Of a stretch of DNA of 64,000 bases, positions 32,396-41,104 are shown piece by piece. The first letter of the stretch is position 1. Each line of letters opens with the position of its first letter. The position numbers were made by a program, and so were the translations under genes. This DNA is from Thermophilibacter immobilis (lineage in GTDB: Bacteria; Actinomycetota; Coriobacteriia; Coriobacteriales; Atopobiaceae), in the NCBI RefSeq assembly GCF_015277515.1, contig NZ_CP063767.1:1364001-1428000 (forward strand). Reading direction: 5' to 3'. A model generated the notes under the pieces. That model was not told the origin of the DNA and searched no databases. It worked only from the letters and a program-made list of their open reading frames with translations.

Positions 32396-32892
32396 CTGCC
32401 GCGCTCCCCGTGCCGTCCCATGGCCTCGAAGGCCTCGTGCAGGGCGTCCGCCTCTGCGCGAATGCGGCGGTAGGCGTCGGAGCTCTTGCTTGTCCTGGAT
32501 GCGATGAAGGGCAGCTGGAGCAGGGCCCCCTCGGCTCCTCGCACCCTCACGGCCACGCCGAGGGAAAAGCACGTCTCGGCGCGCCGGGCCGCGTTTCGGC
32601 GCGAGGCGCGCATGGGGTTCGCCACGAAGGACGCAAACGAGTCCGCGCCCGGTTGCGCCTCGTCCGGAGCCTGCGTGCCGTCGTCCTCGACCACCTGGCT
32701 CGCGAGGACGTCTGCGTAGGAGAAGATGCGCGGCTCCGAGGCGGGCATGCGGACGGCCCACGCGAGGTGCACCTCGTCCTGGTAGACCGTGGGAGCGGCA
32801 GAGAGGGGCATGGCCTGGTAGAGGACGCTCGTGACCTCGAAGCCCTCCTTTGAGAGCAGCTCCCTCGTCTTGTCCTTGCCAAAAAGCGCCAT
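32392..32892 (-). CDS. Hypothetical protein upstream of the GntR pair
   Basis: 166 aa from ATG 32892 (GAGGAGG). I do not recognise it with confidence. It starts MALFGKDKTRELLSKEGFEV and has a central beta-rich part (TVYQDEVHLAWAVRMP, SEPRIFSYADVLASQVVEDDGTQ) loosely reminiscent of DUF4428-type proteins, then a basic C-terminal part (NPMRASRRNAARRAETC, TSKSSDAYRRIRAEADALHEAF). No signal peptide or membrane helix. It is translationally linked to the GntR genes by a GTGA overlap. A -10 like TACAAT lies about 80 bp upstream with TTCGCG 18 bp before it. Confidence 0.6.
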   Translation of the reverse strand: MALFGKDKTRELLSKEGFEVTSVLYQAMPLSAAPTVYQDEVHLAWAVRMPASEPRIFSYADVLASQVVEDDGTQAPDEAQPGADSFASFVANPMRASRRNAARRAETCFSLGVAVRVRGAEGALLQLPFIASRTSKSSDAYRRIRAEADALHEAFEAMGRHGERGR

Positions 32893-33002
32893 GGCGGCCT
32901 CCTCTTTCACCACGAGCAGCACGGGTCGCCTCCCCCGATCGGCGAGGGACTCCCGTCATTGTAGAGGAGCCGCGTCCTGGCCGCGAAGGGCGCGGCCCTG
33001 CC

Positions 33003-33032
33003 AAGAAAACCTCCACCGCACCTGCTGCGGCG
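33003..33032 (-). terminator. Terminator after phoR (end of pst-pho operon)
   Basis: Minus-strand stem CGCCGCA-gcagg-TGCGGTG (plus 33014-33032, one G-T pair) followed by GAGGTTTTCTT (plus 33003-33009 A-rich). It lies 65 bp past the phoR stop and fits as the end of the eight-gene pst-pho unit. Confidence 0.7.
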
Positions 33033-33097
33033 CCCGGGGTCGCGCCGTGCGGCCCACACCCGGACACGAGCCGCGAGCCGCTTCCGACAGGAGCTGG

Positions 33098-34483
33098 CTA
33101 CGCCGGAAACAGCACGGTGACGCTCGTGCCCTTGCCCAGCTCGCTCTCGAGCTTGATCTGGGCCGCATGGTAGGCGGCGGCGTGCTTGACGATGGCCAGG
33201 CCCAGCCCCGTGCCGCCCGTGTCCCGGCTGCGCCCCTTGTCCACGCGGTAGAAGCGCTCGAAGACCTTGCCCTGGTCCTCCTTTGGAATCCCGATGCCGG
33301 TGTCCGTCACGCGGATGCAGGGCCGGCCGTCCTGGGGGACCACCCAGACGTAGACCCTGCCGCCGGCCGGGTTGTAGCGAATCGCGTTCTCCACGAGGTT
33401 GCTCACGAGCTCGTCGAGCAGCCGGGCGTTGCCCATGACCGGGCTCGCGACCCCCTCGACGCTCACCTCCACGCCTGCGCGCCGCGCGCTCTCGCCCAGG
33501 CGCTCGACCACGTCCGAGGCGACGGACCTGAGGTCCACGCGCTCGGCCGGGCCAAAGATCTCCCGGTCGCCCGCGCGCTCGGACTCGTCGAGCTTGGAAA
33601 GCATGAGGATGTCGCTCACGAGCGCCGAGAGGCGCTGGGCGTCGTCGTAGATGCGCCCGGCGAAGTCGCGCACGTCCCCCTTGCGCACGAGGCCGTCGCG
33701 CATGAGCTCGGCGGCGCCCGAGATGGAGGCGATGGGGGTCTTGAGCTCGTGGGTGACGTTGGCCGTGAACTCGCGGCGCAGGTCGTCCGCGTCCTGGAGC
33801 TGGGCCATGCGCCTGACGAGCTCGCCGCGCTGCTCGTTGAGGCGGTTGACGAGCGGGTCGAGCTCCTCGTAGGGGGCTGCGGCGTCGCCCGCCGCCGGGT
33901 CGATCTGGAGTATCGGGCGCACGAAGCTGCGGGCGAGGCGCCGAGAGACGAGCCAGCTCACTCCCACCACCACGACCGCCAGGGCCGCGAGCGCGGTGAC
34001 GTCGCGGGAGAGGAACGTCCCCACGCTGGCGCGGTCGACCGACAGGCGCACGACCGCGCCCGACGAGAGGCGCACGGCCTCGTAGAGGCTCACGTAGCCG
34101 GCGGTCGCGCTCGCGCGCTCCGCCGATCCCGACCCCTCGCTCAGCGCGTCGGCGACCTCGGGGCGATCGGCGTGGCTGGGAAGGGTCGCGGCGTCGGCGA
34201 GGCTGTCGTAGGACACGGTGCCGTCAGGCTCCACGAGGGTGACGCGTATGCCGGAGAAGTCGAGCCCGTCGAGCACCGAGACGTCGTCGCTCGTGCGGTC
34301 GAGCAGGGAGGCCACGGTGCGGCACTCCCCCGCGAGCTGCTCGTGCTCGTCCTCAAAGAACGCCGACTGAAAAAGGACCGACGCCGCGATCGTCACCACG
34401 ACGGCGACGAGCGCGCAGGCGGCGACGAGCGCCGCGAAGACGCGCTGGGACAAAGACCTTTTGGCACTCGATGAGGCACCCAT
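33098..34483 (-). CDS. phoR: Phosphate-sensor histidine kinase PhoR-like
   Basis: 461 aa from ATG 34483. Two membrane helices (about 16-40 and 160-182) flank an external domain of about 120 residues; a short HAMP-like link with RPILQID follows. H-box FTANVTHELKTPIASISGAAELM, N-box LVSNLVENAIRYNPAG, then DTGIGIPKEDQGKVFERFYRVDKGRSRDTGGTGLGLAIVKHA. No PAS domain is apparent between helix 2 and the H-box, unlike many PhoR. It phosphorylates the adjacent response regulator. Last gene of the operon. Confidence 0.9.
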   Translation of the reverse strand: MGASSSAKRSLSQRVFAALVAACALVAVVVTIAASVLFQSAFFEDEHEQLAGECRTVASLLDRTSDDVSVLDGLDFSGIRVTLVEPDGTVSYDSLADAATLPSHADRPEVADALSEGSGSAERASATAGYVSLYEAVRLSSGAVVRLSVDRASVGTFLSRDVTALAALAVVVVGVSWLVSRRLARSFVRPILQIDPAAGDAAAPYEELDPLVNRLNEQRGELVRRMAQLQDADDLRREFTANVTHELKTPIASISGAAELMRDGLVRKGDVRDFAGRIYDDAQRLSALVSDILMLSKLDESERAGDREIFGPAERVDLRSVASDVVERLGESARRAGVEVSVEGVASPVMGNARLLDELVSNLVENAIRYNPAGGRVYVWVVPQDGRPCIRVTDTGIGIPKEDQGKVFERFYRVDKGRSRDTGGTGLGLAIVKHAAAYHAAQIKLESELGKGTSVTVLFPA

Positions 34484-34506
34484 GGCGCGCCTTTCCGTCC
34501 CCGCAG

Positions 34507-35199
34507 CTACCCGCGGACGCGGTAGCCCACGCCGCGCACCGTCTCGATGAGCTCCGCCGAGGCGCCAAGCTTCGCGCGGAGCTGCTGGACGTGGACGTCC
34601 ACCGTGCGCGACCCTCCGTCGAAGTCCCAGCCCCAGACGCGCTGGAGCAGGGTCTCGCGCGAGAAGACCACGCCCGGAGAGCGCAGGAGGAACTCGAGGA
34701 GATCGAACTCGCGCATCGTGAGCTGGACCCCCTGGCCCCCGACGGTCACCTCGCGACGCGCGGGCCACAGGCGCACGCCCTGCGCGGAGAGAACCGAGGG
34801 CTCGTCTCGCACCGAGGTCTCGAGCCCTCCCCGGCGCAGGAGGGCGCGCGTGCGGCTCACCATCTCCATCATCCCGAAGGGCTTGGAGAGGTAGTCGTCG
34901 GCCCCGCCATCGAGCGCGCGCACCTTGTCGAGCTCCGCGTCCTTGGCGGTGAGCATCATCACCGGCACGGCCGAGAGCCCCGGCGTGCGCCGCAGGCGCG
35001 CGAGGATGTCGAGGCCGTCCGCGTCCGGCAGCATGATGTCGAGAAGGACCGCGTCCGGGACCCGCTCGGCGCACGCGCGGCGGAACTGGGCGTCGTCGGC
35101 GCAGCCGCAGGCTTCGATGCCCGCCTGCTTGAGCGCGTAGACCGTGAGCTCGCGGATGTTCTTGTCGTCCTCGACGTAGTAGACCAGGCCCCTCCTCAC
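34507..35199 (-). CDS. phoP: OmpR-family response regulator PhoP/PhoB-like
   Basis: 230 aa. Receiver domain (1-118): YYVEDDKNIRELTVYALK, phospho-Asp in DAVLLDIMLPDADGLDILARLR, TAKDAELDKVRALDGGADDYLSKPF. OmpR winged helix (130-229): LTMREFDLLEFLLRSPGVVFSRETLLQRVWGWDFDGGSRTVDVHVQQLRAKL and VRGVGYRVRG. It should activate phosphate-starvation genes including pst. The start overlaps the phoU stop by 4 bp. Confidence 0.93.
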   Translation of the reverse strand: MRRGLVYYVEDDKNIRELTVYALKQAGIEACGCADDAQFRRACAERVPDAVLLDIMLPDADGLDILARLRRTPGLSAVPVMMLTAKDAELDKVRALDGGADDYLSKPFGMMEMVSRTRALLRRGGLETSVRDEPSVLSAQGVRLWPARREVTVGGQGVQLTMREFDLLEFLLRSPGVVFSRETLLQRVWGWDFDGGSRTVDVHVQQLRAKLGASAELIETVRGVGYRVRG

Positions 35200-35885
35200 G
35201 TCGTCCCCTCTTCCTGGCCCGGCTTCTCGGACACCGTGTGCTCCCCCGTCACGCGGAAGATAGCCCAGGCGGCGACGCGCTTGGCCAGGTCGCCGATCCG
35301 CTCGAAGTACTTGGCCACCATCAGGAGCTCGGGGAGGTACTGTGCCGAAGACTTGCCGTCGCGTATGAGCCTGACGAGCTTCTCCTCGGACTCCGCATAG
35401 AGGGAGTTGATCACCGCGTCGGCCTCGATGACCTTCTGGGCGCGCTCCACGTCGCTGTCGCAGAAGGCCTCGATGGCCCCCTCGACCATGGTCGCGGCGT
35501 GCTCGCTCATCCGGGCAAACTCGTCCTTGAGCTTGCCCGCCGCCTTGGGCGGGATCTCCCCCACGAGAAAGGCCACGTCGCGCGTCATGCCGTCGATGTG
35601 GGACAGGTCGCTCACGAGGCGAAAGGATCCCGTGACGAAGCGCAGGTCGTCACCGATGAGCGGCTGCTGGAGCAGCATGATGTCGAGGCAGGAGTCCTCG
35701 ATGGCGGAGCGCAGCCGGTCCTCGGTCTTGCGCCCGGAGACGACGCCCTCGGCGGCGCCCGCGTCGCCTGCGGCGGCCAGGCCGCAGGCGCGCACGTCCG
35801 CGGAGGCCTTCTCCGCGAGGCGTCTGATGAGCCCCTCGACCTCGTCGAGCTGCTCGGTGAACTTGGTGCGTGTCGTGATGGCCAT
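35196..35885 (-). CDS. phoU: Phosphate transport regulator PhoU
   Basis: 229 aa from ATG 35885, overlapping the pstB stop as TGATG. All-helical with two PhoU repeats: EDSCLDIMLLQQPLIGDDLRFVTGSFRLVSDLSHIDGMTRDVAFL in the first and LPELLMVAKYFERIGDLAKRVAAWAIF in the second, the latter with the metal-binding E-R-I-G-D. PhoU tunes Pst transport and kinase signalling. Placement between pstB and phoP-phoR makes one unit of transport and sensing. Confidence 0.95.
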   Translation of the reverse strand: MAITTRTKFTEQLDEVEGLIRRLAEKASADVRACGLAAAGDAGAAEGVVSGRKTEDRLRSAIEDSCLDIMLLQQPLIGDDLRFVTGSFRLVSDLSHIDGMTRDVAFLVGEIPPKAAGKLKDEFARMSEHAATMVEGAIEAFCDSDVERAQKVIEADAVINSLYAESEEKLVRLIRDGKSSAQYLPELLMVAKYFERIGDLAKRVAAWAIFRVTGEHTVSEKPGQEEGTT

Positions 35886-36691
35886 CAGCTGAACCTCCCC
35901 GAAAGGTATTCCTGGGTGCGCCGCTCCGCCGGATGGGAGAACAGCTCCTTGGTGGGGGCGGCCTCGACGAGTTCGCCCCGGTAGAAGAAGGCGGTCTGGT
36001 CCGCCACGCGCGCCGCCTGCTGCATGTTGTGCGTCACGACCACGATGGTGTGCTCCGCGGCCAAGCGTACCATGAGCTCCTCCAACAGGGCGGTGGAGAT
36101 GGGGTCCAGCGCGCTCGTGGGCTCGTCCATGAGCAGGACCTCGGGGTCGCACGCCAGGGCGCGCGCGATGCACAGGCGCTGCTGCTGGCCGCCCGAAAGC
36201 CCCAGCCCGCTCTTGTCGAGCGTGTCCTTGACCTCGTCCCACAGGGCCGCCTGTGTCAGCGCGCGCTCGCAGATCTCGTCGGCCTCCCCCCGGGAGAGCC
36301 GCCCCATGCGGGCCGGCCCGTACGTGACGTTCTCGCGAATGCTCATGGGGAAGGGGTTGGGGTACTGGAACACCATGCCCACGCGAACGCGCAGGGCGTT
36401 CGGATCCATGGCAAAGATGTCGTGCCCGTCCAGCTCAATCGAACCCTCGCACTTCACTCCCTCGACGAAGGCGTTCATACGATTCAGGGTGCGCAGCAGC
36501 GTCGTCTTGCCGCAGCCCGACGGGCCAATGAAAGCCGTCGCGCGCTGCCGCGGGATGTCCAGGTTGATGCCCGTGAGGGCCTGGAAGGCTCCGTCGTCAT
36601 ACCACAGGCTGAAGTCTCTGAGGGCGAGGGAGACCTCGGCGCCGTCAAGGCCGCGATGGCGCTCCTGTTCGAACACACTCTCCTGGATCAT
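35885..36691 (-). CDS. pstB: Phosphate ABC transporter ATPase PstB (second copy)
   Basis: 268 aa from ATG 36691 (GGGGAGG), overlapping the first pstB stop as ATGA. Walker [10 protein letters not shown], signature [17 protein letters not shown], Walker [12 protein letters not shown], and His switch [14 protein letters not shown]. PstB-specific [14 protein letters not shown] and [16 protein letters not shown] are present. Hydrolyses ATP to drive phosphate import through PstCA. Two tandem pstB genes are known in several Gram-positive lineages; this copy has a 25-residue N-terminal lead. Confidence 0.95.
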   Translation of the reverse strand: MIQESVFEQERHRGLDGAEVSLALRDFSLWYDDGAFQALTGINLDIPRQRATAFIGPSGCGKTTLLRTLNRMNAFVEGVKCEGSIELDGHDIFAMDPNALRVRVGMVFQYPNPFPMSIRENVTYGPARMGRLSRGEADEICERALTQAALWDEVKDTLDKSGLGLSGGQQQRLCIARALACDPEVLLMDEPTSALDPISTALLEELMVRLAAEHTIVVVTHNMQQAARVADQTAFFYRGELVEAAPTKELFSHPAERRTQEYLSGRFS

Positions 36692-37485
36692 CCGAACCTC
36701 CCCGTGAGGTAGTCGACGAGCCGTCGGTCGGAGGGGGTGCTGAAGATCTGCCTCGTGGCACCGACCTCTATCAGCTCCCCCAGGTAGAAGAAGGCGGTCC
36801 GGTCCGAGACGCGCGTGGCCTGCTCCATGTTGTGCGTGACGATGGCCTCGCAGATGCCCGTAGCGGCGATCTGGCGAATCGTCTCCTCCACGCTCATCGT
36901 CGAGAGCGGGTCGAGAGCGGAGCAGGGCTCGTCGAAGAGGATCACGTCGGGCCTCATGGCCAGCGTCCGCGCGATGCACAGGCGCTGCTGCTGCCCACCC
37001 GACAGGGCCCAGGCGCTCTTGCCAAGCTTGTCCTTGACCTCGTCCCAGAGGGCCGCCTCCCTGAGGGAGGTCTCCACGAGCTCGTCGGCCTCGTCGCGGT
37101 CGCGGACGCGACCGTGCTTCTTGGGCGCGAAGAGGATGTTCTCGCGAATTGACTTGTGGAAGGGAGTGGGCTGCTGAAAGACCATGCCGATCGACGAGCG
37201 CAGCGAGAAGAGGTCCACGCCAGGCTCGTTGATGTCGTGGCCGTGGTAGAAGATACGACCCCCGATCCGGCAGTGCGGGATCTCGCGGTTCATGAGGTTC
37301 AGGCAGCGCAGAAAGGTTGACTTGCCGCAGCCCGAGGGACCGATGAGGGCCGTGACCTCACCGGCGGCAAAGTCGATCGTGGTGGGGTGCAGCGCCTCGG
37401 TCCCCTCGTAGCTCACGGTCACGTCCCTGGTCGAGACCCGGGATGCGCGCTGCGTCTCGCCCGTCATTCCCGTCATTCCCGTCAT
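36688..37485 (-). CDS. pstB: Phosphate ABC transporter ATPase PstB (first copy), triple-ATG start
   Basis: 265 aa from ATG 37485, which overlaps the pstA stop (ATGA). The first nine codons are three copies of a 9-bp repeat giving MTGMTGMTG, so three in-frame ATGs 9 bp apart follow one GAGGAGG site. Walker [26 protein letters not shown], signature [18 protein letters not shown], Walker [12 protein letters not shown], switch [13 protein letters not shown]. Note Cys in the usual DEPTSALD position. It differs enough from the other copy to be an old duplication. Confidence 0.94.
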   Translation of the reverse strand: MTGMTGMTGETQRASRVSTRDVTVSYEGTEALHPTTIDFAAGEVTALIGPSGCGKSTFLRCLNLMNREIPHCRIGGRIFYHGHDINEPGVDLFSLRSSIGMVFQQPTPFHKSIRENILFAPKKHGRVRDRDEADELVETSLREAALWDEVKDKLGKSAWALSGGQQQRLCIARTLAMRPDVILFDEPCSALDPLSTMSVEETIRQIAATGICEAIVTHNMEQATRVSDRTAFFYLGELIEVGATRQIFSTPSDRRLVDYLTGRFG

Positions 37486-38390
37486 TCGCTCGTCAGCCTC
37501 CTCGCGAGGGCCTTGCCCAGGGCGCGGGCGAGGACGTTGAACAGAAGGATGCAGATGATGAGGATGGCGGCCGTGCCCCACGCAACCACGTCGTTGCCCG
37601 CGGAGGGCTCCATCCTCAGCTTCCAGATGTGAACCGCCATGGTCTCGGCGGGCCGGAAGATGTTCCAGGGGTTGGTGGGGGACGCCAGGTTGAGGCTCGC
37701 AAAGTTGAGGCGCGCGGGCGCAGCGCCCGCGGTGAAGATCAGGGCCGCAGCCTCACCAAACACGCGGCCGGCCGAGATGACCACGCCCGTCACGATCGCG
37801 GGCATGGCGGCCGGCAGGAGCACGTTGATCGTGGTCTCCCAGCGCGTGAGGCCCATGGCAAGGGCGGCGTCGCGCTGACTGCGCGGGACGTCCTCCAGAG
37901 CCTGCTGGATCGTGCGCACCAAGATCGGGATGTTGAACATCGTAAGAGCCAGGGCGCCCGAGATGATGGAGACGCCAAAGCCCAGAACCTGCACGAAGAA
38001 GAGGGAGCCAAACATGCCCACGACGATAGACGGCAGGCTCGAGAGCGTCTCGATGGCGGTCTTGGCGACTGAGGTGACCGCGTTGTCGGGCGCGTACTCG
38101 ACGAGGAAGATCGCCGCGCCCAGAGAGATGGGCACGGAGATGAGAAGGGTCCAGAAGAGCATGTAGAACGAGTCGAAGAGCTCGAACAGGATGCCGGGGC
38201 TTTCCTCGGCCAAAGGCGAGGTCGTAAGGAACCCGGGCGAGAGGGCCTTGCCGAGACCCTCGTAGAGGATGTAGGCAACGATGGCCGCGAGCAGCAGCAA
38301 GACGAAGCCAACGATGGCCGTGAGCATGCTCGTGGCGACTTGGTCCTGTCGCCTAATGCGAGTGACGTGAGCGGCGAGGTCCCTAGCCAT
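37482..38390 (-). CDS. pstA: Phosphate ABC transporter permease PstA
   Basis: 302 aa with six membrane helices. Conserved permease loop is ALAMGLTRWETTINVLLPAAMPAIVTGVVISAGRVFGEAAALIFTAG, contacting PstB. SSLPSIVVGMFGSLFFV and LASPTNPWNIFRPAETMAVHIW are typical. The start overlaps the pstC end by 8 bp. Confidence 0.95.
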   Translation of the reverse strand: MARDLAAHVTRIRRQDQVATSMLTAIVGFVLLLLAAIVAYILYEGLGKALSPGFLTTSPLAEESPGILFELFDSFYMLFWTLLISVPISLGAAIFLVEYAPDNAVTSVAKTAIETLSSLPSIVVGMFGSLFFVQVLGFGVSIISGALALTMFNIPILVRTIQQALEDVPRSQRDAALAMGLTRWETTINVLLPAAMPAIVTGVVISAGRVFGEAAALIFTAGAAPARLNFASLNLASPTNPWNIFRPAETMAVHIWKLRMEPSAGNDVVAWGTAAILIICILLFNVLARALGKALARRLTSE

Positions 38391-39285
38391 GGCTCTTTGT
38401 CCCCCTTCTGCCGATGAGGTGGATGATCAGGATGAAGAGGAGCGACATCCCCATGAGCAAAAGGCCCAGAGACCACAGCGCGTGGTACTCGACCGAGCCC
38501 GTCGTGGCGTTGGACAGCCCGCTCGTGAGGGCGGTGGTCAGCGTGGCGGCCGGGTCGAGCAGGCCGTTGGGCATGGAGCGCTCCACGCCGCCTATGACCA
38601 TCTGCACGGCGAGCGTCTCGCCGAAGGCACGCGTCATGCCCAGGATGACGGCCGTCATGATGGAAGGGGCGGCGCTCCTCAAGACGACGTGCCAGATGGT
38701 CTGCCAGCGCGTGCAGCCCAGGGCGTAGGAGCCGTCGCGGTAGGAGTCGGGCACAGCGGCCAGCGCGTCGATGACGAGGGTGGTCACCGTTGGCAGGATC
38801 ATGACGGCAAGCACGATGGCCCCCGAGAGGATGCCCGCCCCGGTGCCGGCCGCATCCCCGAAGATCGCGCGCATCGCCGCGTTGACCACCGTGAGGCCGA
38901 TGAGCCCGTAGACGACCGAGGGGATGCCCACGAGCAGCTCCACGAGGGGCTGGAACACCTTGCGTCCAAAGGCGGGGCGCACCTCGACGACGAAGATGGC
39001 CGATCCCAGGGCGATGGGAAGGGCGATGAGGGTCGAGAGGAGCGTGACCGAGAAGGACCCCACGATGAGCGGTGCGGCACCGAAGCGCCCTTCGGACGGA
39101 ATCCAGTTCTGGCCCGTGAGAAACGAGACAGGATCGACACCATCCGAAGTGAACGTGGTCAGGCCCTGCTGAGCAACCATCACGATCAGGGCCGCGACGA
39201 CAAGCGCCACGACGCAGACGCAGGCCCCGGTAATACCGAGGCCCACCTTCTCGAGCCGTCGCTTTGGCATCATGCGTCTTGCCAT
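38383..39285 (-). CDS. pstC: Phosphate ABC transporter permease PstC
   Basis: 300 aa with six membrane helices. VELLVGIPSVVYGLIGLTVV and the EAA-like loop SYALGCTRWQTIWHVVLRSAAPSIMTAVILGMTRAFGETLAVQMVIGG are diagnostic. Forms the channel with PstA. Lies 65 bp after pstS; the C-terminal GRRGTKSHG overlaps the pstA start. Confidence 0.95.
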   Translation of the reverse strand: MARRMMPKRRLEKVGLGITGACVCVVALVVAALIVMVAQQGLTTFTSDGVDPVSFLTGQNWIPSEGRFGAAPLIVGSFSVTLLSTLIALPIALGSAIFVVEVRPAFGRKVFQPLVELLVGIPSVVYGLIGLTVVNAAMRAIFGDAAGTGAGILSGAIVLAVMILPTVTTLVIDALAAVPDSYRDGSYALGCTRWQTIWHVVLRSAAPSIMTAVILGMTRAFGETLAVQMVIGGVERSMPNGLLDPAATLTTALTSGLSNATTGSVEYHALWSLGLLLMGMSLLFILIIHLIGRRGTKSHG

Positions 39286-39350
39286 TGCCTACCTTTCTCA
39301 CGGCATGCGCCGACGCGAGAGGCGCCGGCGCACGAGGGAGGGCGTTTTGT

Positions 39351-40289
39351 CTACTTCTTGCTGACCTTGCCTTCGGCGTCCTTCTGGACCTCCATGCCCG
39401 TCAGGGGGATGAAGCCCTCGTCCTCGACGAGCGAGCCCTGGACCTCGTCGGACAGCATGTACTCGATGAAGGCCTTCGTAGCGTCGTCGGCGTCGACGGA
39501 GGTGTACATGTGCTCATAGGACCAGATCTTGAAGTCTCCGCTCTCGACGTTCGCAGCCGTGGGGGCGACCCCGTCAACGGAGAGGGCCTTGAATTTGCTC
39601 TCGTCGTAATAGGAGAACGCCAGGTAGGAAATGGCTCCCTGCGTCTGGGAGACCTTCGCGACCACGGTGCCCGAGGAATCCTCCTCGGCGACGGGCCTGA
39701 AGCTGTCGGGCACGGTCTCGCCGGCCAGGACCGCGTCCTCGAAGGTCGCGCGGGTGCCCGAGCCGGCCTTGCGGTTGATGACCTGGATGGTGCCGGCGGT
39801 GCCGCCGACCTCTCCCCAGTCGGTAATGGCGCCGGTGAAGATGCCCTTGAGCTGGTCGACGGTGAGGTCGTCCACGTCGACGCCGCTGTTCACGATCGGG
39901 CCCATGCCCACGATGGCGACCTGGTTGTCGACGAGCTTCTCGACGTCGGCCGCCTCCAGCTTGGTCTCGGCGAAGACATCGGAGCGGCCAATCTGGGCCG
40001 TGCCGTCCTTGATGTCGGAGAGGCCCTGGCCGGAGCCACCGCCGGTGATGGAGATGCTCACGTCTGGGTTGGCGTCCATGAACTTGTTGGCCGCGGCCTC
40101 GACGAGCGGCTGAAACGAGGTGGCCCCGGAGCAGACGATGGATCCCGTGAGGGACGCTGCCCCGCTGTCCGCCGCAGGGGCTTCTTCGCTCGTGGACCCG
40201 CAGCCCGCGAGGCCGAGGCCGGCCACGGCGGCGGCGCTGCCAAGCAGGCCGAGGAACTGGCGGCGGGAGAGGCTATCAAAAGTGAGCAT
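39351..40289 (-). CDS. pstS: Phosphate-binding lipoprotein PstS
   Basis: 312 aa. The signal region has a Tat-like SRRQFLG (8-14) followed by a hydrophobic stretch and lipobox LAGC (Cys 30), so it is probably a lipoprotein exported folded. Mature part: GSIVCSGATSFQPLVEAAANKFM, GGGSGQGLSDI, AIVGMGPIVN, VINRKAGSGTRATFEDAVL and AISYLAFSYYD, which bind phosphate. AGGAGGAAAGG precedes the ATG. First gene of the operon; its upstream gap should hold PhoP-controlled promoter elements. Confidence 0.95.
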   Translation of the reverse strand: MLTFDSLSRRQFLGLLGSAAAVAGLGLAGCGSTSEEAPAADSGAASLTGSIVCSGATSFQPLVEAAANKFMDANPDVSISITGGGSGQGLSDIKDGTAQIGRSDVFAETKLEAADVEKLVDNQVAIVGMGPIVNSGVDVDDLTVDQLKGIFTGAITDWGEVGGTAGTIQVINRKAGSGTRATFEDAVLAGETVPDSFRPVAEEDSSGTVVAKVSQTQGAISYLAFSYYDESKFKALSVDGVAPTAANVESGDFKIWSYEHMYTSVDADDATKAFIEYMLSDEVQGSLVEDEGFIPLTGMEVQKDAEGKVSKK

Positions 40290-40618
40290 CTTTTTTCCTT
40301 TCCTCCTGGTGAGCGGTCAATCGAATGGTCTGCCCGCTCCTGGTATCTTGCATCCTAGGGCCTCCCGGCGCGGCCCTCGTGCTGCCGACCCGTCTCTTAC
40401 CAATCGCTGACGGCACCTTATATGCAGCTTACAAAAGCTCGTCACGCCGATGTGGCCTTCTCGAGGTCCCCAAAGGCCGTCGTCGCATGTCAGGGCGCTG
40501 CTCGTGAACTTATTCGCGATCTGTCGTGAAGTATTTGCATGGTACCTTGACAACTATGTTCTCGGAGTTCAGAGTGTTTCGGTCAACCTCAGAACCACGG
40601 GGAGAGGAGAGGCAAACG
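40290..40618. other. Divergent regulatory gap between pstS and marR
   Basis: 329 bp with promoters expected in both directions. On the pstS side, minus-strand GAGCTTTTGTAAGCTGCATA followed by TAAGG (around 40420-40445) is an AT-rich stretch with 11-bp near-repeats AGCTTTTGTA/AGCTGCATATA that could be a PhoP site over a TATAAG -10; this is weak. On the marR side, TTGACAACTATGTTC at 40547-40561 with GGTCAACC at 40581-40588 could combine promoter and MarR operator. No gene is seen inside. Confidence 0.4.
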
Positions 40619-41104
40619 ATGACAGAGGCCGATCTGCTCAGGGAGCAGGGCTCGGAGCCGCCCGAGAAGCGCATCCTGCACGACCTGGGCTACTTCGGGC
40701 ACTTCCTGCACCTGCACCGCGGAGGGCGGAGCGGCAAGCAGCACATCCTGCTCGTGCTGCTCAAGAGCGGGTCGGAGATGACGCAGCGCGAGCTCCAGGA
40801 GCGCTCGTACATCACCTCTGCCTCGCTGTCCGAGGTGGTGAGCAAGCTCGAGGCAGAGGGGCTCATCTCGCGCACGCGCTCCGAGTCCGACCGCCGCACG
40901 CTCATGCTCAGGCTCACGGACGAGGGGGGGCGCCAGGCGCGCGAGGAGCTCCGGAGCCGGGGGGACTTCGAGGGACATGCGTTCTCCTGCCTCTCCTCGG
41001 CCGAGGTCGAGCAGCTCGCGGAGACGCTCGACCTCTTGGCCGCGCACTGGGAGGACCTCGATCAGAGGGAGAAGAGGGGAGAGACTGCATGCAGCAAGAG
41101 CTAG
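40619..41104 (+). CDS. MarR-family transcriptional regulator
   Basis: 161 aa from ATG 40619 (GGAGAGG); a longer frame starting 31 codons upstream lacks a ribosome site. Winged helix-turn-helix: KQHILLVLLKSGSEMTQRELQERSYITSASLSEVVSKLEAEGLISRTRSESDRRTLMLRLTDEG (about 40-105), with the DRRTLMLRLT wing. Probably represses the two following ABC genes, which it overlaps by 16 bp, in response to a toxic compound. Confidence 0.92.
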   Translation: MTEADLLREQGSEPPEKRILHDLGYFGHFLHLHRGGRSGKQHILLVLLKSGSEMTQRELQERSYITSASLSEVVSKLEAEGLISRTRSESDRRTLMLRLTDEGGRQAREELRSRGDFEGHAFSCLSSAEVEQLAETLDLLAAHWEDLDQREKRGETACSKS

